From: Chimonanthus salicifolius
Lineage: Eukaryota > Streptophyta > Magnoliopsida > Laurales > Calycanthaceae
Reading direction: 5' to 3'
DNA: 64,000 nt
NCBI GenBank assembly: GCA_013350335.1
Contig: CM023539.1
Coordinates: 34,272,631 to 34,336,630, forward strand
Shown one piece after another: positions 12,341 to 24,766 of this stretch; the first letter of the stretch is position 1, and each line of letters begins with the position of its first letter. The translations under genes were made by a program, and so were the position numbers. Below the pieces are notes generated by a model that did not search any database, was not told the origin of the DNA, and saw only the letters and a list, made by a program, of their open reading frames with translations.

Positions 12341-12785
12341 CCCCATCACAACCCGTTCTCCTTCCTTCAGATTCGTCCAGACCCGACCCTCATCTGAACC
12401 CATCTTCCATCTCTCTCTTTTCTGCCCTTTCTCTCTCTGTCGCCCAGACCCTTCCATCACTCCTTCAGCCATAGCCACCACTTTTTGGACACTGCCCTTG
12501 TTGTCGCACCCTTCCTAACTATCGCCTATCATCTGCGACTCCTTTTTAGGCCCAAACAATGCTGTCGAACCCCTTTTTTAAGTCATGCTATTGCTTTTTG
12601 ACCTTTTTTTATATATTTTCTTTAATATATACCATTAGATTCCAAGAGGTTGGTAATTATTTGTGATAAATTTATATTAATTAATTACATATATTAATTG
12701 AGTGATTAATTTCAATCTATTTTAGATTTAGGGTGTATTATTTTCATCCCCTTTTAATCTTAGCACATTAGCCATTCAGGTTACC

Positions 12786-13002
12786 AGGGGTGCAAATATC
12801 GGCCGATATGTATCGGTTTTTTAGTGGTGAATATCGGCCGATATATATCGTTATCGGCCGATATTCACAATATCGGCTGAAATATCGGCCGTATTATCGG
12901 CCGATATCGGCTGGAGAGAGAAAAATATCGGCCGATAACAATATATCGGTCGATATATCGTTTCGGCCGATATATCGGCCAAAAACGAATTTTCAATCCC
13001 CG
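12786..13002. mobile_element. Mutator-type MITE built of TATCGGCCGATA palindromes
   Basis: A 217-bp element flanked by a perfect 9-bp duplication, CAGGTTACC, at 12777-12785 and 13003-13011. Its ends are an imperfect inverted repeat (AGGGGTGCAAATATCGG against CGGGGATTGAAAATTCG). The body holds about a dozen complete or partial TATCGGCCGATA palindromes. Nine-base duplications are typical of the Mutator superfamily. No transposase is present, so it is non-autonomous. Related sequences lie at 45831-45984 and 46040-46440. Confidence 0.75.
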
Positions 13003-13011
13003 CAGGTTACC

Positions 13012-14789
13012 ATGTCCCCTGTCCTACATCACATTGTTGGTTCTTCCGGCTGACTACATGCCACCTATCAAAAAACCAGGTGTGTGTGACTTCTGTAAAA
13101 TGACAGAAATTTTTTGGAATAGTAATTACATTTTTCAGTATTTCTCCTTTGTTTTTGATATGGTAAAAGGATTATATTAAAGAATAAAGCAAAGCAAAGA
13201 CCTATTGATAACACTTCTAGAATGAGAATTGGTAGCGCAGAAGAGAAAGAACTATAAGGAAAAAAAAAAAGTACACATCATGAGAAAGCCAGCACCTGAG
13301 TGAAGTCATCAACTTTAGGGTTAGCTGATCTGTGAACTTTAATCAACAAGTGCTCTTGAAAAGAGAGGCTAATGGATTAAATTCGTCAAAATTTGATTAG
13401 AATACAAGGATATAGAACTTTTAGAAGCTCCTCCAGTACCACATTCAATAAAGGCATAGATTCCAATAATTTGCATAATTTATAGAGGTTTCCACCTTTA
13501 TTTTATTAGCAATAAAACATTGACCTGAATCTGAGAAAAAATCGTTGGTGGTAACTGTATATTTGTGTTCATATTTCAATGAAAATGATCTTATGCACAT
13601 CAACAAAGTTTTACAAAAGAGTAAGGTGGTTTTCAACCCCAATTTTTATTTTCCCATGTTTGCTATAAGATGAGATTTTCAATGAAAATGTAAATTGATA
13701 CATGTGTAAATTAGAAAGACCCAATAAATTAACCTTCTAATTTACTTTTAAAAAAGGTAAATAATGAAAGAAAAAAAAAAAAGAGAGAAGGCGAGAAACC
13801 TCTTCGCGCACAGTGATAAGTTTCCTCTGCTACCACTCTCGAAGCTGCCACCTAATTGTTTTTTAGAGAAAAAAATATTCAGAAAAAATAAATCCCACTT
13901 CAAAAAATCCGTAAAGAGAGAGAGAGAGTTACGGTTCCGATTTTGAGGAATCCGTCGACGGTTCGATTGAGGAAGGGATTTCCCATGTCGATCATTACAT
14001 CCACCCTGGGTGATGAGAGAGCACCCGAAAACCTGCTCCTCGGCATCTTCTTCTCTGATTAGAGTAGAATCTCTCTCTCTCTCTCACAATCTGTCAATCT
14101 CTGGATATGGAACGACGAAAGTATTATGTTATTTTATTTGCTGCTCCGACCTCGATGACAAATGAGTAAGCATCACACTCCCTCCACCTTCTCTATCTCT
14201 CAAACCGTTGCGAATTTACAAATAAAAAATAAAAATAAGAATTTAGTTCTTCGGCGTATCCCGACTCGCCATCTGGTTCGGACTCCATACTGCAACCACG
14301 AAACAAAGACTCGGGTTGATAAACGGGTTAAAATCCAACCAAACTGGCTTGACAGATGTGTTGGATCTGGATTAGAGTTTCCAAAATATAAATTACTCAC
14401 TCAACTTGAACCGACATCTTTCTTATTTAGATGAGGAGAATTTAAAGCATTAATTTGAAATAGGAGAACTGACAAAAGATGGCTGTCTTGTCTTCTGCTA
14501 GAGGTCGTGACATCAACCTTCTCTTAAAAGAGTAAAACTGAGGAGAAATGTAGTCCACATAAAAAGAGTTCAAAAGTTTAACTCGTTTTCTATCTACTTT
14601 ATAAATTAATAGATTCAAATCTGAATTTGAACTAGACTCATCACCGATCTTCTTCCATGGGACATAAATGGGTCATATACAAGTCGATTTTGAGTTAATC
14701 TACATCTAAAATTGCAAATCCAAATCTAACTTAGTCCTCGATTTCAAATTCATATTAACATCTTATATGTAGATATAAGAAACATCTAT
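13012..14789. other. Intergenic, no gene recognised
   Basis: Contains a short GA/CT-rich patch (13910-13930, 14072-14090) around a small open frame starting at 13986 that I cannot place in any family. The rest is AT-rich. Confidence 0.45.
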
Positions 14790-15035
14790 ACAAGGTGTTT
14801 TGAATATCAACGAATATGGTATGCATGTCAATACGTACCATTTTTTTATTGTCCATGCATTATATCTGATTGGTCCCATATCGCCCATACTGTGATGAGA
14901 TATCACCAAGATAGTCACATGTTATTAATATATCCTTAATATATCGTTGATAGTATATTTTTATTTTTGAATAGATAGAGATACAGTCACATATTGCTGA
15001 TATATCACTAATATGATACATATCGCATTGACCAC
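14790..15035. repeat. Diverged dispersed repeat with GATATCAC / ATATCG words
   Basis: Repeated GATATCACC, ATATATCCTTAATATATCG and ATATCACTAATATGATACATATCG words resemble those at 46690-46830. Probably an old MITE related to the TATCGG elements. Limits are uncertain. Confidence 0.3.
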
Positions 15036-16729
15036 CTCAGATTTAGACTTATATTTGAATCCCTAATGTACATCTCATTCATATTTTATATTTAGATTTT
15101 TAAACTTTATTAACGTAATTTTTATACTACATATATGGCTTGATATATATTCTTTGAATCTTTTCACTTTTATTATTTTAATTAATTGAGTTTTTGAATT
15201 CAAAGTAATCTAAATCTAAACAATCAACAAAACCAATAAGATACTTATTTGGCTAATTTCATGCAAATTTGCAATTTCAATTCAGAGTCACTAAACTTGG
15301 TCAAATTATTTGATATTTTGAACTTTTTATATACATCCCTGTTGGGGATTCAAATTTCAGCCATATGCCTCTATATATATATCAGTCAATATAGTATATA
15401 TTTTTTCTACATTTAATTCAATTTTTTATTTTTCTTTAAAAAGTTAGAAAAATATTGTAAAATAAGAAAAATAAAGGCCTCAGTCTCTAAATTCTGAATA
15501 TAAATTTCAATGTTGCATAGCTTATTAGTGCTTTTAACTGAGTTTCGATACAATCCAAATTCTAAAGTATGCAAAAATTTTGTGAAAAAAATCAAAAACT
15601 CAAAAAATAATAATAATAATCTACGTGAGAAAACATCTAACATGTATTTGACCATGTTTAAATAATATTATTGTCCAACAAAATCCAAAAATTTAAATTA
15701 GATAAATTAGATAAATAAAAATAAAAGAATAAAAATAACAAAACAATTAAATCACACCTCTATTGAGTAAACTCTAAAAGTATCAAATGGACCTAACTCT
15801 AAAATTGGTAATGAGGTACTTACAATACCTCAAAATAGGCCCATCTGGCCAGCTCAATACATATTAACCTAATGAGACAAAATTCATTGAAATAATTTAT
15901 GTTTGAATATGAATTCTAAGAAAAAATATTTTGATTAGATTAAAAAATAAAAAATCTAAAAAATACTTAAATAAGAATGCTAAAAAAAACCCTTCTATTT
16001 TTTAAAGATATTAAAAAAACTCTTGAACATTTTTTAAATTTTAAAAATCCCCGGCGACTAACAGCCAGAAGAAGACTAAACACATCCGTTGATTCTAAAG
16101 GAACTGAGCAATTTAAAGTGTACACTTTAATCTATATGATATGCTTGTATGGTAACTGGTAAGCCTATGTCATATGAAAATTGTTAAAAACAGGAAGAAA
16201 AAAAAAATTAAGACATTTCACTTTGGGAGTCCTTCTCTCCTACTCAACTTTAGTCCATTTCAACAAAAAAATTCAACCATTGTTTTCTAAACTTAGTTAA
16301 AAAAATTAAATCACCTAGCCACCAATTTTTTAAATCTCAATTAAAAATTAAAAATTAGCAAATTGTCGTATTATAGTAAGATTCTAGTAAAAAAAAAATC
16401 TTCCATGAGAGAATGAAATCGTCATTACCGTCAAATTTTTATTTTACGTCATGTCTCGCCTTGCTAACATATCCTTGGGACGTATGATAGATTTTTTATT
16501 TTTTTCTAATCTCATTCATGATTCATCTAACTACTAACCATTGCCACGTAGTCAGCTGGAATTACATTTAGACATCCAATACAGTGTAGCACAGTGGAAA
16601 CATAGAGGTTTCAAAATATATGTTTACAATCGAGAGTACAAAAATTTGTAAATTTGTCACAATTCTCCATAGAGTTTCTCTGCTAATATTAAAAGTTCAT
16701 GTCCAACCAGGAACGAAGGGGTTTCCATC
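15036..16729. other. Intergenic, strongly AT-rich
   Basis: Long A and T runs with no supported gene or repeat structure. Confidence 0.5.
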
Positions 16730-16734
16730 TTTCT

Positions 16735-17344
16735 TGTTAGGGATTATACCCAACACCTACATACACAAATCACAAATCACAACACACACAAAGAGAAACA
16801 ACACGAGCTATACGTGGTTCGGCCAACCTCTGGCCTACGTATACGGGAGAATATAGATTTCATTATAGAAAAAAATACATAGATACAATATTTGGAATCC
16901 AAGATCTCTGGAGTATCTTCCCTCTCTCTCTATCTTCCTCACTACACCTCTGCTGCAAGAGGGCCCCATCCTGGCCTCAGAAGGCACTCGGCCAAAGGCC
17001 AAAGACCCTTCACATTGTAGTAACCCTCTCGGCTACATCTTCCTAGCGTGTGTAGCACCCAAACACACTGTCGTGTGTTCCTCTTTGTAGATGCTTGCAG
17101 TCAGTGACTTTCCTCCTTTTCAGCCGATCTCCTCTAGTCCTGTATACTAGTTGTTATTCCTTGTATTAAGCAACTGCTAATTTGGGATAAGCCAGCTATG
17201 CCTATCCTTGCCAAAATCCAAATCGTTGTCACCTTAGGAAATCCATGCAATCCCATTGCATTAGAACTCTCCACCGTGACTTGTCCTTCTTAGCAACTCT
17301 CAAAGAGTGGGTCCCATGTGTGAATTTGAGTCACATCCTCAACA
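16735..17344 (-). repeat. 3' LTR of the non-autonomous element
   Basis: Begins TGTTAGGG and ends CCTCAACA on the plus strand. It is homologous along its length to 21428-22039 with scattered differences, indicating an old insertion. Confidence 0.85.
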
Positions 17345-18019
17345 ATCTCCACCTTGGCGAAAATCCCCTGATCCTCCTCCTGGAGATAACTGTGACATCG
17401 TCCTCCACTGCTCCTGCAACTATGCACCTCTATGAACACCGACCGCTCCTGGCCAAACTCCACCTGCAACTGCAGCGCATCTGCATCTCTGTGTGAGATG
17501 AGCATCCCATACCTTAGAATGATCCACGAGTCTTTAGTAAGACTGTTCAGCCCAACTCGGCTCTATCTCAAGCATTGCCACCCGATTCCCTGTGTTGCAT
17601 CTGTAACTCCGCTTCCTATGTTCTACGAGCACATCTCGACGTGTTACACAAACGCGAGGCTACATTTCCTTCATAGTGTATTCCCACACACACCCAAGCT
17701 CCTTCCATCGCCATCGACCACTCCCTGACTCCTCCAAAAAAAAAAAAATCCTCTCCTTTTCCAAATCCACATCGGTCATCGCGTAGATCTCTTCGCTACG
17801 ATCAGACAAGCGAAGACGGATCTCAATTTCTAGTCCCGATTACTCCAGAAATTGCAAAACAATTCTGACTGTTGATTTTTCCTACTGAAGGAGTACCTGA
17901 GTCCGTGGTCCTGCGGGATCACCCGAGACTTGTAAACCTGCGGATCACCAAACACACAGTATCTGTAGTCCCTCGGGTGATCACCCGATATAGTGGTTCT
18001 CGCGGGTGCACCTAGAAAT

Positions 18020-20265
18020 TGTAATACCCTGACCCAGATTAAGCGTAGTTTAGCCTTAATAATCTTGTTTGACCTATTAATCTCGAAGATTACGGTTAGG
18101 GCTTTGAGGAAAGCCCAAGTGTGGCCCAATTTGAGCTCGGAAGCTCAGTGATCCAGCTCGTCCAGCTGGAGGGGCAATTTTGGTAATTTACCGCTTCTTG
18201 TTATTATTTTGTAGATTATGTTGTTATGTGATTATTATTGGATGATAGTGTTCTCCTTAATAAAGAATTTGTATTCTAATTTTAAAATAATTTTATTTTC
18301 AGAAAAAGGTATTTTAAAATCGCCCGTCAAAACCCCGAAAGGGAGTAATAATTATTTTAATGATCTTAGAGATGAGATAAATTTCGAAACAAGTATTTTA
18401 TGGTAGACCATTTTAAGTATAGTCTAGTTATTTTTTGACACCCCAAAATGAGGTTCTAAATTGTTTTATTTAACATTTGTTTAATTAAGTAAATAGTGTT
18501 AAATTATGATTTTTATTTAAATCAATGGTTTTTAGTGAGAGATAAATCTCAAAATTTTTATGGTGAGTAAGGTTTTCAAGACTCAACTTATCTGTAAGGT
18601 TAGATTAAGATTTTGAGTTCTTAAGATCATGCTTTCAGTTTAAAATTGGCTTTTTATTATAATTGGACTTATTTGCAAATTGGGAAATGGGAGGGACTGA
18701 TTTGCAACCAGTCCAAACAGTGTGGTTACTGTTTGGAACGTCACTCGCAGCTGCATGCAACGGCTGGATGGCCACCTTTTCCGGCCAATTTTCTATAAAT
18801 TGGACTTCAATCAACAGACCAAACTCCTAGCAAAAATCTCTTCTCTTATTACTATAGTGTATATACTATTGTATTCACTTCCAGGCCGACTCTATTAGTC
18901 GGGCACTGAGTGATCTCACTTCCAGGCCAACGCTATATTTGTCGGGCACTGAGTGACCTCGAGGCCTTAATCAAAATGTCAGATCTGGTCATATCCAGAA
19001 AACAACCGAGAAGTGACCTGAGAATCTAGACCTAACTCAATAAGTCAATCTGGTCAATGTCCAGAAGACAATATAAGTTTTGGACTGAGTACTCTTTTTA
19101 TTTACTATCTTGTGGATTATTGTAATTTAAAAAGGATAGAAATCAAGTAGGAAACTCAATTCATGTACCTTGGATATTTTTGGGAAAACAAGTATGATTT
19201 CGAAATACTGCTTGTATGAATATGAATGCTATGTATATTGATTTTGCACTTGTTTGTTTGTTTGAACAGAGACCGTGATACCACACAAATACGGTGAGGG
19301 AATTTAACTTTACAGTAAGATGTGAACAGGTTTTTATGTGAAATGGATCTTGAGCAATGAGTGGTTTCATGTTGATGAACCCACCCATGTGCCTAGACAT
19401 GATGCACTGCTGTAAGAAGTGCTTATGGTGACTTTAATGCTTATGGTGTTGATTATGAGTTATATTGCTTCCACATACCTTTTACTATTGAACCATCGCA
19501 AAGGGTGTCGGTTACGTCTACTGGACCAGGTGGGTCGACAGTGACTGGCAAGGTGTGTCAGTACCGGTTTTGAGGTGTATACTGGATATGTACTTGCAAG
19601 GATGTATTTTGACCTTGTCGGGACTTAATACTATTGGTGTCAGGATAGTATTTAGGGATTGCGGTGGATGACAGCAGTATTGGAAAAGAAATGATGAATT
19701 AAGAGACTGATGATGATATTATGCTTATTTGTTATCAAGCATGAGATGTTATTGCAACTGTTGATTATTGCTAACCTGTTATTTACTTTAAAACTGCACT
19801 GTTATATTTCCTTCACTGAGCTAGTTAGCTCACCCCACTCACCTTTCAGGAGATGAACCTGAGGAGGAGAACCCTCTATTTCAAGCTTAGGGTGGATAAG
19901 TTGCGGCGTTGCTTTGGGATTCCCACTGAGGGGAATACCCTTGTATTTGCTTTCTGGTTCTTGGAACCATTTTCTTTTGTAAAGTACCTGGTGTGGTACT
20001 TGTTTTGTTTAAATGTGATGTATTTAAAACTACTAGGCTTTTGTAGTTACTCTGATGATGATTATGTGGTCAGGCTATGTGTTACTTTGGTGTCTATTGT
20101 TGAGTAGACTTATGGTATATGTCTGACTCCACATGTGGGGATCATGTGTGACATTTGGGCCCAACTTTTGATCCGGCCCAGTTAGAATGTTTGTGTTAGT
20201 TTAGTTTCAAAAAAAAAAAAAATTAGTCGCGTTCCTGGCCCAACCTTCGGGTCGAGGACGTGACA
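18020..20265 (+). mobile_element. Ty3 solo LTR (shortened), duplication GAAAT
   Basis: Starts TGTAATACCCTGACCC and ends GGACGTGACA, with perfect 5-bp duplications GAAAT at 18015-18019 and 20266-20270. It is homologous to the LTRs at 24767-27987, 30536-33802 and, inverted, 54738-57891. At 2246 bp it is about 0.9 kb shorter, lacking the palindrome-rich part. No internal sequence accompanies it, so it is the product of recombination between the two LTRs of one element. Confidence 0.92.
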
Positions 20266-20479
20266 GAAATGGTGGTCCCGCGGTTGTACCCAAAAGCGTG
20301 GTCCTTCGGATTACCAAAATCCTTTTTTTTTTTTTACTTTTCCACTCATTTATAGAAAAAAAAATGAGTGGGAACCTCAGTGGTGTTCCTGCTGTGTGTG
20401 TTCCACTCTGATCGGCCGCCACACCACCATTGCTGCTCGGCCTTCTCCACTCGCAACTCCGATGCCGCTCCACCTCTTC

Positions 20480-21310
20480 GCTTCACCTCCTAGATCTGGA
20501 GACATCAGATCTGGATGGATTCCCTGGAAGACCCCTTTCACTGCAGCAGTTCCTCCTCTGAGATGCCGGCCGCCGCTCTTGTGCTTGGCTGCATACAACG
20601 CTTGAGCTGGTTGCGCCTCTCCTCTCAGTCTCAGATCTGCGCCTGCCGCCTACGATGGCATCTTCTCCTTATTCAAGATCTGCCCTCAAATCTGACTGCC
20701 TCTTGATGCTCATCGCTGGCTGCCCAACCTCTGACTGTGCGTGCTCCCGTCGCTCAGATCTGGACCCTCTTTCCCCCTATGCAATCCTATTTGCGGAAAC
20801 CAGGGTGAAGATGATTTGCTGCCTCTCTCAAGCGTTGCTACTGGTCGTAGCACCCTCAGATCTCAGATTTGAAGCGATATGCGGCCACACACTCTCAGTT
20901 CTCAGCTTCCTTCTGAGAAACCCATGAGAGAGAAACCCATACTGCCGTTCGGCCTTCCTGCTCTGAGATCTGGAGAGGTCAGATCTGCGGCTCCACCGCC
21001 ACTATTTCTTGTGTTGTCGATCTCAAATCTGCAGATCAGATCTGCAGTAATCGCGACTTCCCCTGCCTCCGCTCACTGATGGCCGCTCCTCAGATCTACT
21101 CTAGTTGTCCTATGACTGCAGCTGCCTCCGGCCACACAGCTATCGATCTCAGATCTGGTGATTTTGCTACTCAAGCCTGCCAGCTTGCAGACCTCTGGTT
21201 GCTGTCTCAGATCTGATGCAACCAAGCCCAGATCTGTCTCTAGTTCTGTCGGCTGCTGCCATTCACCTGCCTTTCTGCCGGCTGCACCTGGATCTACTTC
21301 GACCTGCAAG
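20480..21310. repeat. CAGATCTG-rich interior of the non-autonomous element
   Basis: More than a dozen copies of AGATCTG or CAGATCTG-like words occur in about 0.8 kb, spaced irregularly. The sequence is otherwise GC-richer than its surroundings. No conserved protein was recognised on either strand. Confidence 0.7.
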
Positions 21311-21414
21311 TGTAGTTGGAATCCCTACAGCCTCCTTCCAATTTTGTTTTCTTCCAGCCTGATCTTTTTGTGATTCCTTGTTCTATGATTAATTTGGCCT
21401 GAATCTGAACCTTT

Positions 21415-21426
21415 GCTCTGAAACCA
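21415..21426 (-). other. Primer-binding-site-like sequence
   Basis: Reads TGGTTTCAGAGC on the minus strand, one base from the initiator-Met type TGGTATCAGAGC, and sits one base inside the LTR. Confidence 0.65.
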
Positions 21427-21427
21427 C

Positions 21428-22039
21428 TGTTAGGGATTATACCCCACACCCACATACACAAATCACATATCACAACACACACAAAGAGAAACAACACGAG
21501 ATATGTGTAGTTCGGCCAATCTTTGGCCTACGTCCACAGGAGAGTGTAGATTTTATTATAGAGAAAGAATATATAGATACAATATTTGGAAACCCAAGAT
21601 CTCTCGGAGTAACTTCCCTCTCTCTTATCTTCCTCACTATACCTCGACTTGCAAGAGGCCTCCAATCGTGGCCTCAGAAGGAACTCGGCCAAAAGCCAAA
21701 GACCATTCACATTGCAGCAACCCTCTTGGCTACATCTTCCTTGCGTGTGTAGCACCCAAACACACCTGTCGTGTGTTCCTCTGTTAGATGCTTGCAGTCG
21801 ATGGCTTTCCTCCTTTTCAGTCGATCTCCTCTATCATGTATAGTAGTTGTTATTCCTTGTATTAAGCAACTACTAATTTGGGATAAGCCAGCCATGCCTT
21901 TCCTTGCAAAAATCCAAACCGTTGTCACCTTAGGAAATCCATGCAATCCCATTGCATTAGAACTCTCCACCGTGACTTGTCATCTTAGCAACTCTCAAAG
22001 AGTGGGTCCCATGTGTGAATTTGAACCACATCCTCAACA
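21428..22039 (-). repeat. 5' LTR of the non-autonomous element
   Basis: Partner of 16735-17344, adjacent to the primer-site-like sequence at 21415-21426. Confidence 0.85.
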
Positions 22040-24067
22040 TTCCTAAGTTAGCAGTGGGTTTTCTTCCAACTTGTCCTCAGGCAATGTTCTTGAAAATCAT
22101 GAGGAAGTGAGTTAACCAGCCCAGTAAAGAGAAATAACAATATTCATATAACATGTTGTCAATCAAACATACTTAATAATCTACCTCAAGATATCATTTA
22201 AGACATGCATCTCATATTATCACACAATACATAATATGGAGTTAATAACATCTAAATCATATAAACATAAAAGCATGTAACTCAACACACGCTAACCGAA
22301 ATGTGAATCAACTTGTGTTTCTGACACAGGGTCCTACGCCATTTTCGGTTCCGACTGCAATGCAGGTCAGCGCGTGTTTGACAATGCAGGGCCCATTTCC
22401 TATTCCAATATGCAACACATGTCATTACGCAAGTCACAACACGGGGCCCGGTGCCTAAAACTGGGCCTTTACTGAACCTTCGGAACTTTCGAAGTTCAGG
22501 TCTCGGAACTTCCAAGCCTCAACCGAAAAAAAAAAAAAATAGGAAAAATCAGTTGGTCTATCAGTCTCGGAACATGTCGAGTATTGTTCAGAACTTTCAA
22601 ACAGTTCGGGTCATCCGAGGGGAGGTCTCGGAATGACAAACAGAAATAGAGAGCTCAAAGGTTAGTCTTTGTTCCTTCGGAACTTCAAGCTAGGGGTTCA
22701 GAACTTCTGAGGTACAACCTTCGGAACTTCCGAAGACCGATTCTCGGATCTTTCGAGAGTCTTATTCTACTTCAGTCACCTGCAATAGAGCAGTAACGAA
22801 TGGGACAATATGAAATACGAATCCAGAAACAGTGGGTTTCCTAGACTTATTTTTCATATCCTCTGGGTCAGATGGACTCCTCAGTAAGTCCTCTTTACTT
22901 TGAAAATCAAATGATCCACTTATACTGATTAAAACAACAGATTAAAACGGAAAATCAGTAAGACACAAGAAAATCCATGTTTTTCACTAAACTTCAAATT
23001 CGATTTTCGGATTCAAAACTTAACCAAAATGACTTCTATTTGATTCTAAACTTAGTAGAATTTAAGAATAATGACAATTGTTACATTCGCTTTTGATCCT
23101 GGGTTGAAAATCACTAACTGAAAAAAATTTCCACTTAAGCTAACGGTAAAAACTGACAGAGTAGAACATTGGTTTTCTAAGTGAGAATTCAGTAAAGGAA
23201 TCCTCTGGGAATGGCCTGAATTTATAGGCAATGGAAGGGTAGGGTGGTAGGTACCATGCAAGGCTAGAGAATGACCACATCATCTCTGTAACCTATGATC
23301 ATAGCTTGCATGAGTCGACACTCATGCAGCTGCTTCATCGCATCACCTGATTCGCAGGTGTTTGTAGAGTTTTGGATTTTTGTGTTTTAGTCCTTCAAAA
23401 CTTATTTACAAATTAATCCAGTTTCTTTTATTTTTAATGCTTAGCTATTAAATTATATATTTAATTTAATCCATCACACCCAAAATGTTGGGTTTTAAAA
23501 TCTAAAGGTACCATAAAAATTTGAAGATTTACATTTCATCATAATTACTTGATTTAGACAAAATTCATGTTTTTAACACTATTCACTTAACTTAATTTGT
23601 ATTTATTTTAAGAGTTTAAAATCTCTATTTTCAAAATTTGGAAAAATAAAACAATGAATTAAAATACAATCTAATTATACATATTTTTCTCTAAATTTTC
23701 AAGCTTCTAAAATTATTAAAATAAGTGTTTCTTAGTTTTTCGGGACCTTTTTTCAGGGTAACTTTTAATAATAGTATTTTTTCTGAAATAATAAAATAAA
23801 TATACTTATAAATTTCAGAATTTAAATTCCTAAGAAAGAGGATCAATATCATTCAAATAAAAAAATAAACAACAATTATTCAAACAATAAATACACTGTT
23901 AATGGTAAATTACCATTTTGCCCCTCTAACTTCAATGAGTTAGATCAATGAGCTATCGAGCTCTGATTAGGCCAAAACTAGTTTTTTCACTAATTCCTTA
24001 CTGTAATCTATACAATTGACAGGTTAAATCATGATTTAATATGCATAATTCAGGTCAGGGTATTACA
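22040..24067 (-). mobile_element. LTR of a minus-strand Ty3 relative (truncated)
   Basis: Its high end reads GGTATTACA at 24067, which is TGTAATACC on the minus strand. It is followed by the polypurine tract (TCCTACCCCC on plus). The low end is cut by or abuts the non-autonomous element at 22039. It contains TTCGGAACTTCCGA-type palindromes (22470-22760) and the GAAGTGAGTTAACCAGCCCAGT block shared with the other LTRs. Confidence 0.75.
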
Positions 24068-24339
24068 TCCTACCCCCTTAAAGAAATTTTGTCTCAAAAT
24101 TTAAAATAAACCTCGTACCTTTTTATTCTCTGAATAGACTAGGCTACAGCCTGCACATTGTCGATTCTAGTTCCCCCGTCACATGTTGTATATTACGATG
24201 ATTGCCACAACACTTGTACTAGTGGTATGGACTTCCTTCTGAGTACTTGGGTTCGAGATCCTTGTATCTCAATTGGCACTTCTTCAAAAGTCAAATCTTC
24301 CGAAACTTCAATGTCCTCCAAACTCAACACATTAGGATG
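24068..24339 (-). pseudogene. Ty3 pol 3' fragment (chromodomain region)
   Basis: Minus-strand translation gives the end of a Ty3 Pol with the [12 protein letters not shown] linker and a chromodomain piece ([13 protein letters not shown]). It matches the young element at 58000-58150 with stops and substitutions. It is cut by the TRIM at 24340 and continues at 28160. Confidence 0.8.
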
Positions 24340-24565
24340 TGATACCCTGCCCCTGTAAGCACACCAGTAACTGATGTGGGGAGTCGCACATCGGTAGTGA
24401 AGGAAATATAGAGTGGGTTTATTTGAGGCCACCCACTTCAACTCTTGTGTGGACCTGTGCCCAAGAGCAAATCCGTAGTGGGCTCGCTTGTATGCGAAGT
24501 CCAGAGCGGACAATATCATACTTGAGTTGGACCCTAAGCCCTGTGTTCGGGTCAGGGTCGTTACA
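24340..24565 (+). repeat. LTR 1 of the split TRIM
   Basis: A 226-bp direct repeat, TG..CA ended. It matches 24687-24766 plus 27988-28159. Confidence 0.85.
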
Positions 24566-24568
24566 ATT

Positions 24569-24580
24569 TGGTATCAGAGC
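24569..24580 (+). other. TRIM primer-binding site
   Basis: TGGTATCAGAGC matches the 3' end of plant initiator-Met tRNA and lies three bases after the LTR. Confidence 0.85.
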
Positions 24581-24766
24581 TTCAGGTTCTACACTCGGAC
24601 TGTGTGAGCTTTCCTCCTACTCTGGTGTTGTTGAGCTGGGTCCTAGTCGAGCCTGAGGAGGCTCGAGACCTTGGAGGGGTGATTAGTGATACCCTACCCC
24701 TGTAAGCACACAAGTAACCGATGTGGGGAGTCCCACATCGGTAGTGAAGGAAATATAGAGTTGGTT

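Larger units (their letters stand above)
16735..22039 (-). mobile_element. Non-autonomous LTR retrotransposon carrying a solo-LTR insertion
   Basis: Two LTRs of about 610 bp (16735-17344 and 21428-22039) run from TGTTAGGGATTATACC to CCTCAACA on the plus strand. The primer-site-like GTGGTTTCAGAGC lies just inside the high-coordinate LTR, read on the minus strand. The purine-rich AAGGTGGAGAT lies just inside the low-coordinate LTR, so the element points to minus. Flanking pentamers TTTCT (16730-16734) and TTCCT (22040-22044) are a target duplication with one mismatch. Without the inserted solo LTR at 18020-20265, the interior is only about 1.8 kb and has no gag or pol. The A-GGTGGAGAT-TGTTG junction looks Copia-like. 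Mobilisation would need proteins from another element. Confidence 0.8.

Noticed and set aside
22470..22760. Heat-shock elements in the LTR
   Set aside because: The words are TTCGGAAC, with the wrong spacing between TTC and GAA for the usual nGAAnnTTCn pattern.
24335..24339. Target-site duplication for the split TRIM
   Set aside because: GGATG before and TGAGATG after do not line up as an exact pentamer directly next to both TG and CA ends, so no duplication is claimed.
24361..24700. Host gene near 24.4 kb
   Set aside because: Open frames there are readings of TRIM LTR and interior sequence or antisense of pol fragments.
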